In this document: piece by piece, positions 54,215 through 64,000 of the stretch
Position numbering within the stretch: position 1 is the first letter of the stretch
How the letters are laid out: every line of letters starts with the position of its first letter
Assembly (NCBI GenBank): GCA_036898135.1
Contig: CM072515.1
Location: 69,245,067-69,309,066, forward strand
Length of the DNA: 64,000 bases
Direction: 5' to 3'
Source: Oncomelania hupensis
Lineage: Eukaryota > Mollusca > Gastropoda > Littorinimorpha > Pomatiopsidae
The notes under the pieces: model-generated
Database searches by the model: none
What the model was told of the DNA's origin: nothing
Seen by the model: the letters and a program-made list of their open reading frames with translations, nothing else
Position numbers and translations under genes: made by a program

Positions 54215-55005
54215 GCCCATTATAATGGCCCTTCGCCTGGCAATGTGATGTGTCTTGTCCTTTTTTTTTGTCAGCTGAACTCGCTAATGCCGTTATAGGC
54301 TGCTGTGGAAACTGCTAGAAAGTTATCACACATCAGCAGTTAAATTGTCTCTTGGTAAGGGCCTTTTCAGACGTGAACATGTTTCGTTGAGGGCAAAGGT
54401 AGCAAGCGTTGCAGGAAACGCTTTGCTTGTATGTTGGGTTCGGACACGTATCAGTGCATTGACTGCATAGTAACAAAATGTCTTCCGCTGTTTTAGATAT
54501 AAAACGCAAGGTAACGGCAGAAGGAGCTGCTGTTGCCGTTGTTCTTGTAACGCGCTAAAACTGCAGGGTTTTATTTCCAAAACGGTCACAAATTCACCAA
54601 TATTACAGCAGAAATAATTATCTCAAAGAAAGGAGGAATCAAAAGAGTAAATGGATCGATTGAATCAGCAAGTGACAGTAGCAGTGGTTTTCATTGGCTA
54701 CCTAATTGGGACGTTTTGCATCTCAGTATTTTGATTGGTCACAGCGGACACGCCTTCGGCAGCGCGCCAAATAAAATAGAAATTATCATATTGAGGCAAA
54801 GGTTTGCGCGCAAGGGTCAAAATGAGTTCAAATGTAGTCACGTAGGGGGAGAGAGGCGGTGAGGGGGGGGGGGAGGGCAGCAACAAGCATGTCCTTTACC
54901 TGCCAAGAAACATGACGAATGTTGACGTTTGAAAGGGCTCAGTAATACACTTTGTTTCATGCAAATGCAGCGCCGTGTACAAAAGCTTTAATCGATGTCA
55001 ACGAC
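54215..55005. other. Unassigned
   Basis: No gene or family is identified. GGGGGGGGGGAGGG run at about 54868-54880. Confidence 0.45.
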
Positions 55006-55009
55006 TCTA

Positions 55010-55362
55010 CAGAGAGCTGGCTGAGGGAAAACGACCCACCCCACCGGCAGACTCCAGCTGAGCTACAAGGGCGTATGCAAAAAGAGACCTGAAGGCTCTG
55101 GAGGCTGACCTCCAGCCTTGGGAAGCTATTGGCTCAGAGAGATCGGCGTGGGGACAAGCAGTGCAGCAGAGCCTTTCCCACTTTCAGCAGGCGCTTGCTC
55201 GGCAGTCGGAGGCAAAGAGGTTTCAGAGAAAGACTCATAGTCAGACAGCCAGATCAGTGTCAGCCTTCATCTGCTCTTCATCTTCACTCTGGCATTGGCC
55301 TTTCCAATCACGCATGGACCAACACCTAGATGCGCAACTCCATGGTCTCCCGAGACCGGTGG
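55010..55362 (+). pseudogene. LINE C-terminal fragment with zinc-finger remnant
   Basis: Reads KRDLKALEADLQPWEAIGSE and SAWGQAVQQSL, then, after a shift, HSGIGLSNHAWTNT and a stop. This is the C-terminal tail found in several LINE reverse transcriptase proteins, where a C2H2-like finger ends the ORF. It is followed by TGGTCTCCCGAGACCGGTGG and a TAC tail. The 5' part is absent. Clade not determined. Confidence 0.7.
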
Positions 55363-55534
55363 ATGCTTACTACTACTACTGCTACTATTACTACTACTAC
55401 TACTGATGTTACTACAACTACTACTACAATTTTTGCTATAACTACTAATACTGCTTCTGCTACTACTACTACTACTATGACTACTACTACTACGACGACT
55501 ACAACTACCATGACTACCATACCATTACTACTTT

Positions 55535-55590
<56 letters not shown>

Positions 55591-55615
55591 GTACTACTAC
55601 TACTACTACGCAGAG
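55363..55615. repeat. CTA/ACT repeat zone
   Basis: Interrupted, then perfect, triplet runs of ACT/CTA. It is the expanded tail of the preceding LINE fragment. Confidence 0.93.
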
Positions 55616-56124
55616 TCAGTAGATAGTTACTTTTCAAACGCCTTGTAGAAGCAGGAAGACGGACAGAACACGAGATAAGGAAAGCGGTTTAATAAAAGGC
55701 AGCCAACCTCCATGCTCCTTAAGATAATCTCAATTAAAAAAAAGAAGTTATCGCTTATGAAAAATGCACAAATACAAGTTCCCATTCAGGAAGTGAATTT
55801 GAATGAAAAAAACGCATATTATAACTCAAGAAATCAATAACATATTCTCTGACCTTTAGGAAGGATACCTTTCGGGAAGTTTAAACTATCTTTGAATCAC
55901 AATGCATCCTATCTTCTTGTGGGAGTACTCTCGAAAAACCTGCCCTGAAAAATAATAACAGTGTTTTCAACAAATACGACGAATCTGTATTCTAAAAGAT
56001 TTTCCCCATGCATATAATATTGGATTTTGAAAGCGATCTTATTTTATACCTTTGAAATTATTTTCGTTGCCTTTTTAAAACATGAAATCTTTCATTTATA
56101 TACTACACGATATCTCATCTCATC
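55616..56124. other. Unassigned
   Basis: AT-rich, no gene seen. Confidence 0.5.
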
Positions 56125-56282
56125 GCCTCGTCCTTTCTCAATCTCATCGCCAACGTTCGCTCTGAAAACCTTATACTGGTTGCCTGTAAAGGTTCGTGTC
56201 GATTACAAAGTTGCTTCTCTTTGCTTTCACTGTCTGCACACTGATTCCTGTCTTTCCTGTCTTTAACAACTTCTCTGCCCCT

Positions 56283-57794
56283 TGTCACGAACTGGCTAGT
56301 TTTAACTCTGCCTGTTGACTATTCAGCCTTGTGTAGTCTTTGTAACATTAGAGAGTTAGTATAGTACACAGCAGCAATTAAAGTACACACTGCGAGCCAG
56401 ACCCTCACAGCGCAGTGACTCAACACTGTGGGTGAGAGTCGTAAACATTTTACCCAATGAGAGCTTAGGCAAAGCGGTTCGAGCCAGTTTGACTGGGTCC
56501 AAGCCTCGCACAGTTTTGGTGAGTTGGGAGTAAGACACCGAAGTGTTAACAGCTGGAAAGCTGGCAGAGAAATCTCTTCACTCATAGACCAGGAAGCAGG
56601 ACTTTAGAATCTTAGAATTCTATCAAGCCACCACGGGCCTGAACTTGTCAAACAGGTAAATGAACACCCTTCTGTTTCATCGTGATATATTTATATTATT
56701 GTTGAAAGTATGTTTGAAGAATTTGCTATGCATAAATGTGAATTGTTAATCCGAATTTGCGTGACCATGTGGAAAAGCCGAACACGTGGCGAAACACGAC
56801 CGGTTGCGCCGCCATGTTGTATCCCGTACGGAACCACTGTTGTTTAACTTATATGTATGTTTGCAGACCAGTGGCTGTACCACTGAATGTTTATAATATT
56901 ATTAATTCTGTATGTGTATAGTTAGACACGATTGATATTTATGTATGTATAGGAATTTAGAGTTGAGATTCCAGGGGACCCCGGAAGTAGCAGAATGTTC
57001 GTCGCTTATGTATAGAGATGTGGAGCTATCACTGAGGGCTACTTTGGCTTTCAGTGAGACGCTCTGCACAAACCGATTATTCAGGGTTGTGCAGAATTCG
57101 TCTCTTATATTACAGACGAGCAGGCGAGCTATCCTGTGCGTCCCACTCCACAGAAACGACGAGTTGGTTGAGGAGCCTCTACCGCACAAGTCGGACAGAG
57201 CTACCCGGAAAAACACCCTGTCAGACCCCACAGCGTGGCAAGGGAACCCAACTACACAACGACACAGGTGGACCAGAAGCTACCTCACAGAAGGACTTCG
57301 CACGCACCATCTAGCAGTTAAGTGTAAACCTAAAGGTGCACTTAAACTGATCGAAAACGGACCACAGTAGTCCACTCTTCAGAAACTGTAAAACGGACCA
57401 CAGTAGTCCAATCTACATAAAATCAAATAGCAAGTGCCCGAGGAAGATATAACAGCTGCCTAGACTATCAGCGATCGAACTATTAGCAGTAACTGAGACT
57501 TTTTAAGTTAGATTAGTACTTAGAGAATCTTGTATAGAGTAGAAGAAATAAATGTGTGATTTTAACTGTTATCAAGTGGCTGGACTACATATGATTCATA
57601 GCCGTGTGAAAGCTAGTGTGACAGTAATCTTTTACCATTTTTCTATCTATTTCTGTACCCCAACCTTAACACAGAAAGAGCTAAACAAATAAATTTATTA
57701 AAGTAATTCATAGGGTGACTTACTAGCAGTTCCCACCGAATAAACGTGAGGGTCCATAATTCCATTGTGCAGAGCCCATAAACCCCACGTGACA
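56283..57794 (+). mobile_element. Solo LTR, family A, 1512 bp, TSD CCCCT
   Basis: TGTCACG to CGTGACA, flanked by CCCCT at 56278-56282 and 57795-57799. Closely similar throughout to 35716-37250, including a TTTGCAGACCAGTGGC block and the AATAAATGTGTGATTTTAAC polyadenylation region, with a few short indels. No internal coding region follows. Confidence 0.92.
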
Positions 57795-57862
57795 CCCCTA
57801 CCCCTGCTCAATCACTCCGTTCCCAAGATGCAACTCTCCTCTCAATTCCCAGGTATTCGCTT

Positions 57863-58287
57863 ATAATGTTCGTCATTTGTAAGGCGTCTTAGCCTAAGGA
57901 TCAAGGCGATGGCCGATACAGGATCTAACTCAAACCGCCCGAGACGCCCACCAGCAGCCTTTGGGCGCATCATAATAACGCTCCGAACAACTGAGCACAA
58001 TCCTGGGCAGCCAGGGATTGGGGAGAAGGATCAAGTGCATGCTGGGTGTGTTCTTGTTACCGGCACTCACCAGTCTAGGACATGAGTGTCAGGATCTTTA
58101 AAGTCCGTTATGATGGAATGCATGCGACACAGACTAGACCTCGGTTTATACTCTCATCCGAAGGAGTAGGAAAACAGGAGTAAAGTGTCTTTCCCAGGGA
58201 CACAACACAATGGCCCGGCCAGGGCTTGAACCCGGGACCTTCAGATCCGCAAGCCGAAGCACTACCATTAGACCACAGTGCCTCCCT
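57863..58287 (-). mobile_element. SINE-B, full length
   Basis: From TTGTAAGGCGTCTTAGCC to the tRNA-like head (GGTCCCGGGTTCAAGCCC B-box, TGGTCTAATGGTAGTGC A-box side). It sits inside the L2 remnant. The target duplication is not clear. Confidence 0.9.
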
Positions 58288-58440
58288 ACTATGACGCTTG
58301 AGTCATTTGGCAGAAGATCTTTCTCTGTGTTTACCCACACTCTTTGGAACTCTCTACCCTGCAACCTCTGGCACTCCCAGTCTCCTACCGCGTTCAAAAA
58401 GAACCTAAAAAAATCTACATCTTTACCAAATACTTTTAGA

Positions 58441-59025
58441 TCAAGAACAATCAGTGTGTCCGTGAGTGATTAAATAGTGGTGTGTGTGTGTGTGTGTGTG
58501 TGTGTTTGTGGTGGCAAACTTACACGGTGTTATATGGACAAAACAGTGAACATCTACATAACTTGTTTTGACAGACCTACTTGTTTTGACTTCAGAACAA
58601 TGATCCGTTAGGGTTAGGGCTGGGTTAGGGTTAGTGTTCGAACACTTAAAAGTACTTAAAAAGGGTCGCGAAATAGGTCGCTAATGATAGGATAGAATAG
58701 GATAGGACTAAATGTGGCGACACTGCAAGGTCACGGTCTTCGCGACTGTTGAATAGGTGTGGTGCTAATGGAACGTTGACATACTGCTACATCTGTGACA
58801 GGCCTACTGGATACATCGATGCTTGAGGAACCGAACGGCTGGACGACAAAATTCTTCTGTGGTCACTTGCCTTTTCATCAGAATCTTTTCTCTTTTTTTT
58901 AACATTGGATGTCCTTTGTTCGTCTGCCCTCCTCCTGTCTCTGTCCACAGCACCGATAGGTTGCTCTTGCTGTTGTAAAGACTGCAATAATGTCGTCACT
59001 TGCAAATGGAGACAAACGTAAAACC
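58441..59025. other. Unassigned with TG, TTAGGG-like and GGATA bits
   Basis: TG tract 58479-58507, TTAGGG-like units 58602-58640 and a GGATA run at 58686-58707 that may be an isolated RTE tail. Confidence 0.6.
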
Positions 59026-59039
59026 GCCTGTACGATTTA

Positions 59040-59651
59040 GTTAGTTAGTTATTCATTGCTTACAGGGTCCAGCGGACTGCCAAGAGCCGAATCAGGACCA
59101 CAAAATCAAGACTACAACTTCGCTGAAAGAGAACTCACCCCTGATCCGCATAAAAGGTCTGCCGAAACAACCCTAGTGGTAACACTGAAGGCACTCTACC
59201 ACAGTCACGGTCACTTTACAATAAAGACATCCCACGCAGGGGACGCTGAGGCTATGCTCTAATTTATCGAACCCCAGTTTACAAAAAACAAAATAAAATA
59301 CAAACATTGTTATGAAATATCAACAAAACACATGCATATAAAATGCCTACATTGCCAAATAATAAAATCATAGGAAGCCCCAGTGACCATTTGGCAAAAA
59401 GCGTCCAATATTTTTAAGCTGATCCAACAGATCTCGCACACAAATGAGGAGTTTTGTCCCGTAAGAGTTTTAAATTAAAAAGGTAGGTGACTGGTCTAGC
59501 GAAGAAGAAGATAGTATAGTAGATTGATAGAACAGAGTAGGAAGGAGAAAGAACAAAGGAGAAAGACAGCGACAGTGGGAATTTAAAGCACTACATTTCC
59601 AGAAAGTGGGGATACTATTTATACTGAAACCCCCGGCACCCCCATGGGGGT
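59040..59651 (-). mobile_element. R700, 5'-truncated, 14-bp TSD
   Basis: GCCTGTACGATTTA at 59026-59039 and 59652-59665. It starts at the CCCCCATGGGGGTGCCGGGGG-type hairpin, like the 23913 copy, and carries a (CTAA)n tail. Confidence 0.92.
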
Positions 59652-59766
59652 GCCTGTACGATTTAAATATTTTGTTTGGATAAAGTACTTTGAAAAAGCG
59701 CCATGTGTCATTGTAATGTGTTTTTGTCTGCTAGGGGGACAGACTGTTTGTCTGTCTATCTCTCTA

Positions 59767-59767
<1 letters not shown>

Positions 59768-59838
<71 letters not shown>

Positions 59839-59842
59839 TCAC
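59768..59842. repeat. (CT)n microsatellite
   Basis: About 33 CT units, followed by a TTC-rich zone to 59915. Confidence 0.95.
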
Positions 59843-60614
59843 ATTTCTTCTTCTTTTTCTTCTCCTTCTTCCTTCTTCGTCTTCTTCTTCGTCGTCGTTT
59901 TCTGCTTCTTCTTCTGTATCATTTAATCCATTCCAATCTAAAGAGAAGCAGTCGTTCCTACAAACCTAATGGACGTATGTCATTTGTGAAATGGACATGT
60001 GAGGCTGGTTCGTGGTCGCACCCGCTTTTACCTTCCTTCACGCTCCTCCACGTGTCCGCGTTCTTAGGGGTCTCGGATGGCGTTCTACGTTAGTGAGTGA
60101 TCCTAAAATATTTCTCCATCATGGGCGTAGTGGGTGGGTTGGGTTCGGGAAACCCCTGCGCACTTCCCGTGTAATTAAACCTCTAAGTGTCGACGCAGTT
60201 TTCAATCAGGGAGGTGCAGAAGAACAGTTTAAGTGCCTTCATTAAAGGCGTGCGTGTGTGGGTGTGTGTGCATGCGTGTGTGTGCGTGTGTGAGTGCGAT
60301 GAATATGAGTGTGTGTTCGTTTGATGCCTGTTTTTTTTATTGAAGACAGATTTTTGAAGCATCAGTAATAACTCTCTCTCTCTCTCCCCCACCCCCCCAT
60401 CCTCTCTTTCTCAATCGTGAACTAAAAATAGCAGCTACCAAAGCCGCTAGCACACAGAACAGAATAGGCAAAACAATTGCTTGTTAAGGTTTCTCGATTT
60501 AGGTTGATAAAATAGATCCCAACCTACCCCAGACACAAAACACGCTGTTACACTCCATGTTGTTTTTTCTCTATCAGTAGTTGATTCAGCCCCGATGCTT
60601 GAAATCCTGATAGG
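59843..60614. other. Unassigned
   Basis: TTC-rich start, TG-rich tract at 60247-60300. No gene is seen. Confidence 0.5.
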
Positions 60615-61292
60615 TGTAACTCAGATTCGTTTATCCACGCAACCCGTTCAATCATCAACAAGGCTGGAGTCGTCATATGAAGTTTTCCACTTTTATTCAG
60701 CACACATCAACAACTGCATACAATCGCTCAATTGCTTTTCACTTTACAATTGTCAGCTATCAACTTTCCACTTTTCAACAACTTTCTCAACTCTAAAACA
60801 ACAACTCTCTCTACTTTCAACAACTCTCTTTTTTTTTTCTTTTTTTTTTTTGATTAAATTTACGTCCCCGGACACATTAAGCGTATAGGGGACGGTCTCT
60901 TATTTTGAAACAGTGCAGGCACTTATATAGTCTCTCTACTCCAGAACAAGCGAGAATACCCCTGCATAAAACACCACAACCAATCAAAAATAATTTCATC
61001 ATCACTGTCTCACGTCACACAACCTTATTTGGGATGGAAGCGTCTCGTGGTTACCACTAGAATTATCCATACGCTTCGATCGATAGTAAACAACCAATTC
61101 TAGAAAATTCTCAAATAATATCGACCAACTAAGTACACCAACGTTATACAAAGCTTCTTGTAATAGCAACGCAAAACTCGAATCAAAGATAAATACACTC
61201 TATCACTGCATGCGTTGCAAAACAAAACGGACAGATCTACCGCGCGCGTCACACACACAAGCCTACTATCGCACGCGTCTCCAACGTAACAG
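60615..61292 (-). mobile_element. Gypsy-associated LTR, best copy
   Basis: On the minus strand it starts TGTTACGTTGGAGACGCG and ends GAGTTACA. An inverse TATA box (TTATATAG at about 60921) and an inverse AATAAA (TTTATT at about 60692) are in the order expected for U3-R-U5 on the minus strand. Homologous to the LTR pieces at 26973-29484 and 34263-34594. No TSD is seen (ATAGG against GACGC), so the ends or history are uncertain. Confidence 0.65.
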
Positions 61293-61319
61293 ACGCATTC
61301 TTCAACCCGCTTGGTTCAC

Positions 61320-61480
61320 TCCAATATAAGGTCAAGGGTCACAGGGCTATGGTTTCGATGTACCGTTAAATAAAGGAAAAAATCACTCCCTGTCAGAACC
61401 GAAATAGAAATTTCAAACGTCAGCGGTTAGCCTGAGCTACGAAAGTCCATTTTCTCATTCTTTAATGTACTAACATCACC
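61320..61480 (-). repeat. Interspersed repeat shared with 26.2 kb
   Basis: Inverse of 26190-26395: GGTCAAGGGTCACAGGGC, TGGTTTCGATGTACCGTTAA and AAATTTCAAACG. Confidence 0.7.
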
Positions 61481-61484
61481 CACA

Positions 61485-61801
61485 AACGAAGTCCGACAGA
61501 CCATCACGGAAGTCACTGGGACAACACGATGACATGTTCACAGTGGTGAAGAAACGGAAACTCTGGTGGTATGGCCACATCACCAGAGCATCAGGCCTTG
61601 CAAAGACCATCCTGCAAGACAAGGAGGCAGAAGAAGAGGGAGACCGAAAAAGAGGTGGGAGGACAACATACGAGAATGGACTGGTTTGACACTGAACAAA
61701 GCCATGAGGGTTGCAGAGAGCAGAGAAAGATGGAGTACGCTGGTTAAACGATCATCTGTGGTGCCTTAACCACCTTTGAGTTTCGGGAGTGGATAGGATA
61801 G
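61485..61801 (+). mobile_element. RTE 3' fragment
   Basis: Longer than most of the short copies: ACATCACC, AACGAAGTCCGACAG, CTCTGGTGGTATGGCCAC, then GRPKKRWEDN region and a short GGATAGGATAG tail. It abuts the L2 that follows without spacer. Confidence 0.88.
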
Positions 61802-64000
61802 TACACATCGGCTTGGCCACACCCTTGACTGGATTGTTACCAACAGTCAAACGCTTGTCGTGAACTTGGCGGTTCAGGATAAAACCATTTCTGACCATTT
61901 CTGCGTTTCCTTTGAATTGCTCATCAGGAAACCTGGCCGTGAGACCAGACTCGTCACGTCGCGAAACCTGAAACGGATAGACGTTGGCGAATTCAGGAGT
62001 GACGTGTCCCACGGCATAGCAGCCCTAAGTGAAAATGGAACAATGTCCGCGGACTCATTCAGTTTTTGTCTGCGCAATGCCCTTGACAAACATGCGCCTC
62101 TAGTGACCCGTCGTGTTTCCGACCGGAAGTCAGCGCCCTGGATGACGGCCGAAATCCAGCAGGCCAAGCGAGAACGGCGACATGCGGAGCGTCGCTGGAT
62201 CGAGACTGGTCTTACGGTGGATCGGCAAATCTTTGTCCACCGCCGTAATATAGTCAACCGTATGATCCGCGACGCCAAAATAGTGTATACACGCGACCGC
62301 ATCGTCAGTGCCAGCTCCTCTCGAGAGCTGTTCCGCGTTAGTGGCCAGCTGATGGGTTTGGACGCGACCAACATACTACCTAGCAATATCCCTTCTGACA
62401 GCCTTCCAGAGAGCTTTAATCATTTTTTCACAGGAAAGATTGAAAAGATTAGAACTGGCCTTGACTCGGGGAACACCCCAACCACCCTACCAACCTCTCA
62501 CACCTCTACCTTTCCTGGCACTAAACTACAAGTCTTTCAAGCAGTTTCTGAAGACCAGGTCAGGAAAACAGTCCATCAGATGCAAAAGAAATCTTGTCAG
62601 CTGGACCCTGTTCCAACTGATCTTCTTTTTCAATGTTTGGGACGATGTTCTTCCTGCTATCACAACTATAATGAATACCTCACTCCTTTCTGGCTCTGTC
62701 CCTATGTCCTTCAAGCATGCTCTTGTAAATCCTCTCTTAAAGAAGCCTGGCCTGGATCCTAATGATTTGAAAAACTATCGCCCCGTTTCAAACCTGCCAT
62801 TTCTATCAAAAGTTCTTGAACGTCTTGTTCTTTCCCAGCTCATGTCTCATCTTCAAAATCATAATCTCATAGAGCCCTTCCAGTCAGCCTACCGGAAAAG
62901 TCACTGCACAGAAACGGCACTTTTGCGCGTGGTCAATGATCTTTTGCAGGCATCGGATCGCGGAGATGTGTCGATCTTATCGTTGCTGGATCTGTCCGCA
63001 GCTTTTGACACAATAGATCATGACCTTCTTTGTAAACGCCTCGAGGCTGTCTTTGGCTGCACTGGAACGGTTCTGGAGTGGTTCAGATCTTACCTGACAG
63101 ACCGCACTCAGTCAGTTATTGTGAAAAACTCACTGTCTGCCCCATCAGTTCTTAAGTTTGGTGTCCCTCAGGGTTCAGTTTTAGGCCCAATTCTTTTCAC
63201 AATGTACACTCAGCCTCTTGGTTCCATAATCAACAACTTCGGTCATTCTTACCAGTTCTTTGCTGACGATACTCAGCTTCACAACTCTGTCGCTCCTTCT
63301 CACATACAAAGCCTTGCAGACAACATGAAAGAATGCATTGAGAATGTTGCAGAATGGATGCGTGAGAATAAATTGAAAATGAATGATGACAAGACGGATT
63401 TCATTCTGGTCGGTACCAGATCTAAGCTGGAGAAGGTCGCAACTCATTCCATGGTTCTTTCTGGTAGTGAGATTACATTTTCTGATTCTGTGAAAAACCT
63501 TGGAGTCCACCTAGACAGCTGCTTGTCAATGGAGACCCAAATCAGTCAGCTCTGTAAATCTCTCTACTTCCAGCTCCGCAGAATCAGTAAAATCCGTCAC
63601 TATTTGTCTGTTGATGATGCAAACAAACTGGCTGTCTCATTCGTTCTTTCTCGGTTAGACTACTGTAACGCACTTCTAGCAGGTGTGCCTGACAACAAGC
63701 TTTTGAGGTTGCAAAAGATCCAGAACAGCGCTGCGCGTATGGTTCTTCGTCAGCCCCGTCGTGTCAGTGCCACCCAGTTGCTCAGAAGATTGCACTGGTT
63801 GCCCGTCAAAGCTCGTATTGAATATAAACTATCCATTCTCTGCTTCCAAAGCCTACACTCTGAGTCTTTCCCATCATATCTCTCTGATCTGCTTCATCCA
63901 TACACACCTGCACGTTCGTTACGTTCTGCAAGTACCTCTCTTCTCACTGTCCCGGGTTATTCCTTGATTACTTTTGGAAAACGTTCTTTCAGTGTGATTG
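61802..64000 (+). pseudogene. L2 LINE: endonuclease end and reverse transcriptase, one frameshift
   Basis: Begins inside the APE domain (HRLGHTLDWIVTN, ISDHF), then a linker with APWMTAEI and RRRHAERRW. At about 62640 one extra G shifts the frame. From there to the window end the frame is open: LVNPLLKKPGLDP, LKNYRPVSNLPFLSKVLE, FQSAYRKSHCTETALL, SLLDLSAAFDTIDHDLL (catalytic D), FGVPQGSVLGPILF, FFADDTQLH (catalytic DD, about 63260), LGVHLD, SRLDYCNALLAGVP and LHWLPVKARIEYKL. Apart from the shift it is the best-preserved reverse transcriptase here. The 3' end lies outside the window. Confidence 0.93.

Larger units (their letters stand above)
56125..58440 (+). pseudogene. L2 LINE remnant in three pieces
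   Basis: Piece 1 (about 56125-56282) reads LKTLYWLPVKVRVDYKV and CFHCLHTDS. Piece 2 (57795-57862) reads TPAQSLRSQDATLLSIPRYS. Piece 3 (58288-58440) reads TLESFGRRSFSVFTHTLWNSLP and FKKNLKKS. These are consecutive parts of the L2 C-terminus, as in the copy at 63.7-64.0 kb. Piece 1 and piece 2 are separated by a solo LTR, and piece 2 and piece 3 by a SINE-B. Both insertions are therefore younger than the L2. Confidence 0.88.

Noticed and set aside
35716..57794. LTR family A copies at 35.7 and 56.3 kb as the two LTRs of one 22-kb element
   Set aside because: Each has its own different 5-bp duplication (TCCAC, CCCCT), so they are separate solo LTRs.

Overview
This is repeat-dominated nuclear DNA from a metazoan, most likely a marine mollusc and probably a gastropod. 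That guess is inference: it rests on the mix of L2, RTE and I-like LINEs, tRNA-derived SINEs, a Gmr1-like Ty3/Gypsy element, a hAT relic and very long CT, CA, CAT, TTC and TAC microsatellites, together with spliced gene structure. Nothing looks bacterial: there are no operons, ribosome binding sites or dense ORFs.

Layout. 0-8.5 kb: an LTR-family tail, microsatellites, and two diverged copies (2.5-2.9 and 4.8-5.2 kb, minus strand) of an exon-like unit with a conserved reading frame. 8.5-12 kb: the best host gene candidate, a three-exon minus-strand gene for a membrane peptide of about 59 residues, with a SINE in its second intron. 12-18 kb: simple sequence, including a tract of about 600 bp of TTC, plus one candidate plus-strand exon. 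18-25 kb: SINE, RTE, hAT and L2 pieces and the first copies of a family of about 705 bp, called R700 here. 26.9-34.6 kb: a nested complex, in which a minus-strand Gmr1-like Ty3/Gypsy element with integrase upstream of reverse transcriptase carries an RTE in its left LTR, a SINE in its interior and an RNase H-bearing LINE in its reverse transcriptase. 35-40 kb: a 36-bp minisatellite, a solo LTR, SINE pieces and an R700 copy. 40.4-47.3 kb: two related APE-type LINEs in a row, the first with a 2A-like peptide at the start of ORF1. 47.5-55 kb: R700 copies, GA/CA/TTC repeats and RTE debris. 55-58.5 kb: a LINE tail, then an L2 remnant split by a solo LTR and a SINE. 59-64 kb: R700, another copy of the Gypsy LTR, an RTE tail and a good L2 reverse transcriptase running off the window end.

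Insertion order can be read from target-site duplications (TSDs). R700 inserted into an older SINE (TSD ATATAGCGCTTT), solo LTRs sit in 5-bp duplications (TCCAC, CCCCT), and the RNase H LINE split the Gypsy element (TSD CACGACCACG). R700 is the most novel item. It has a fixed 5' start, a 3' stem-loop with a GGAA loop, variable short tails, TSDs of 8-14 bp and truncated copies down to 38 bp, so it behaves as a non-autonomous passenger of LINE machinery although it encodes no protein.
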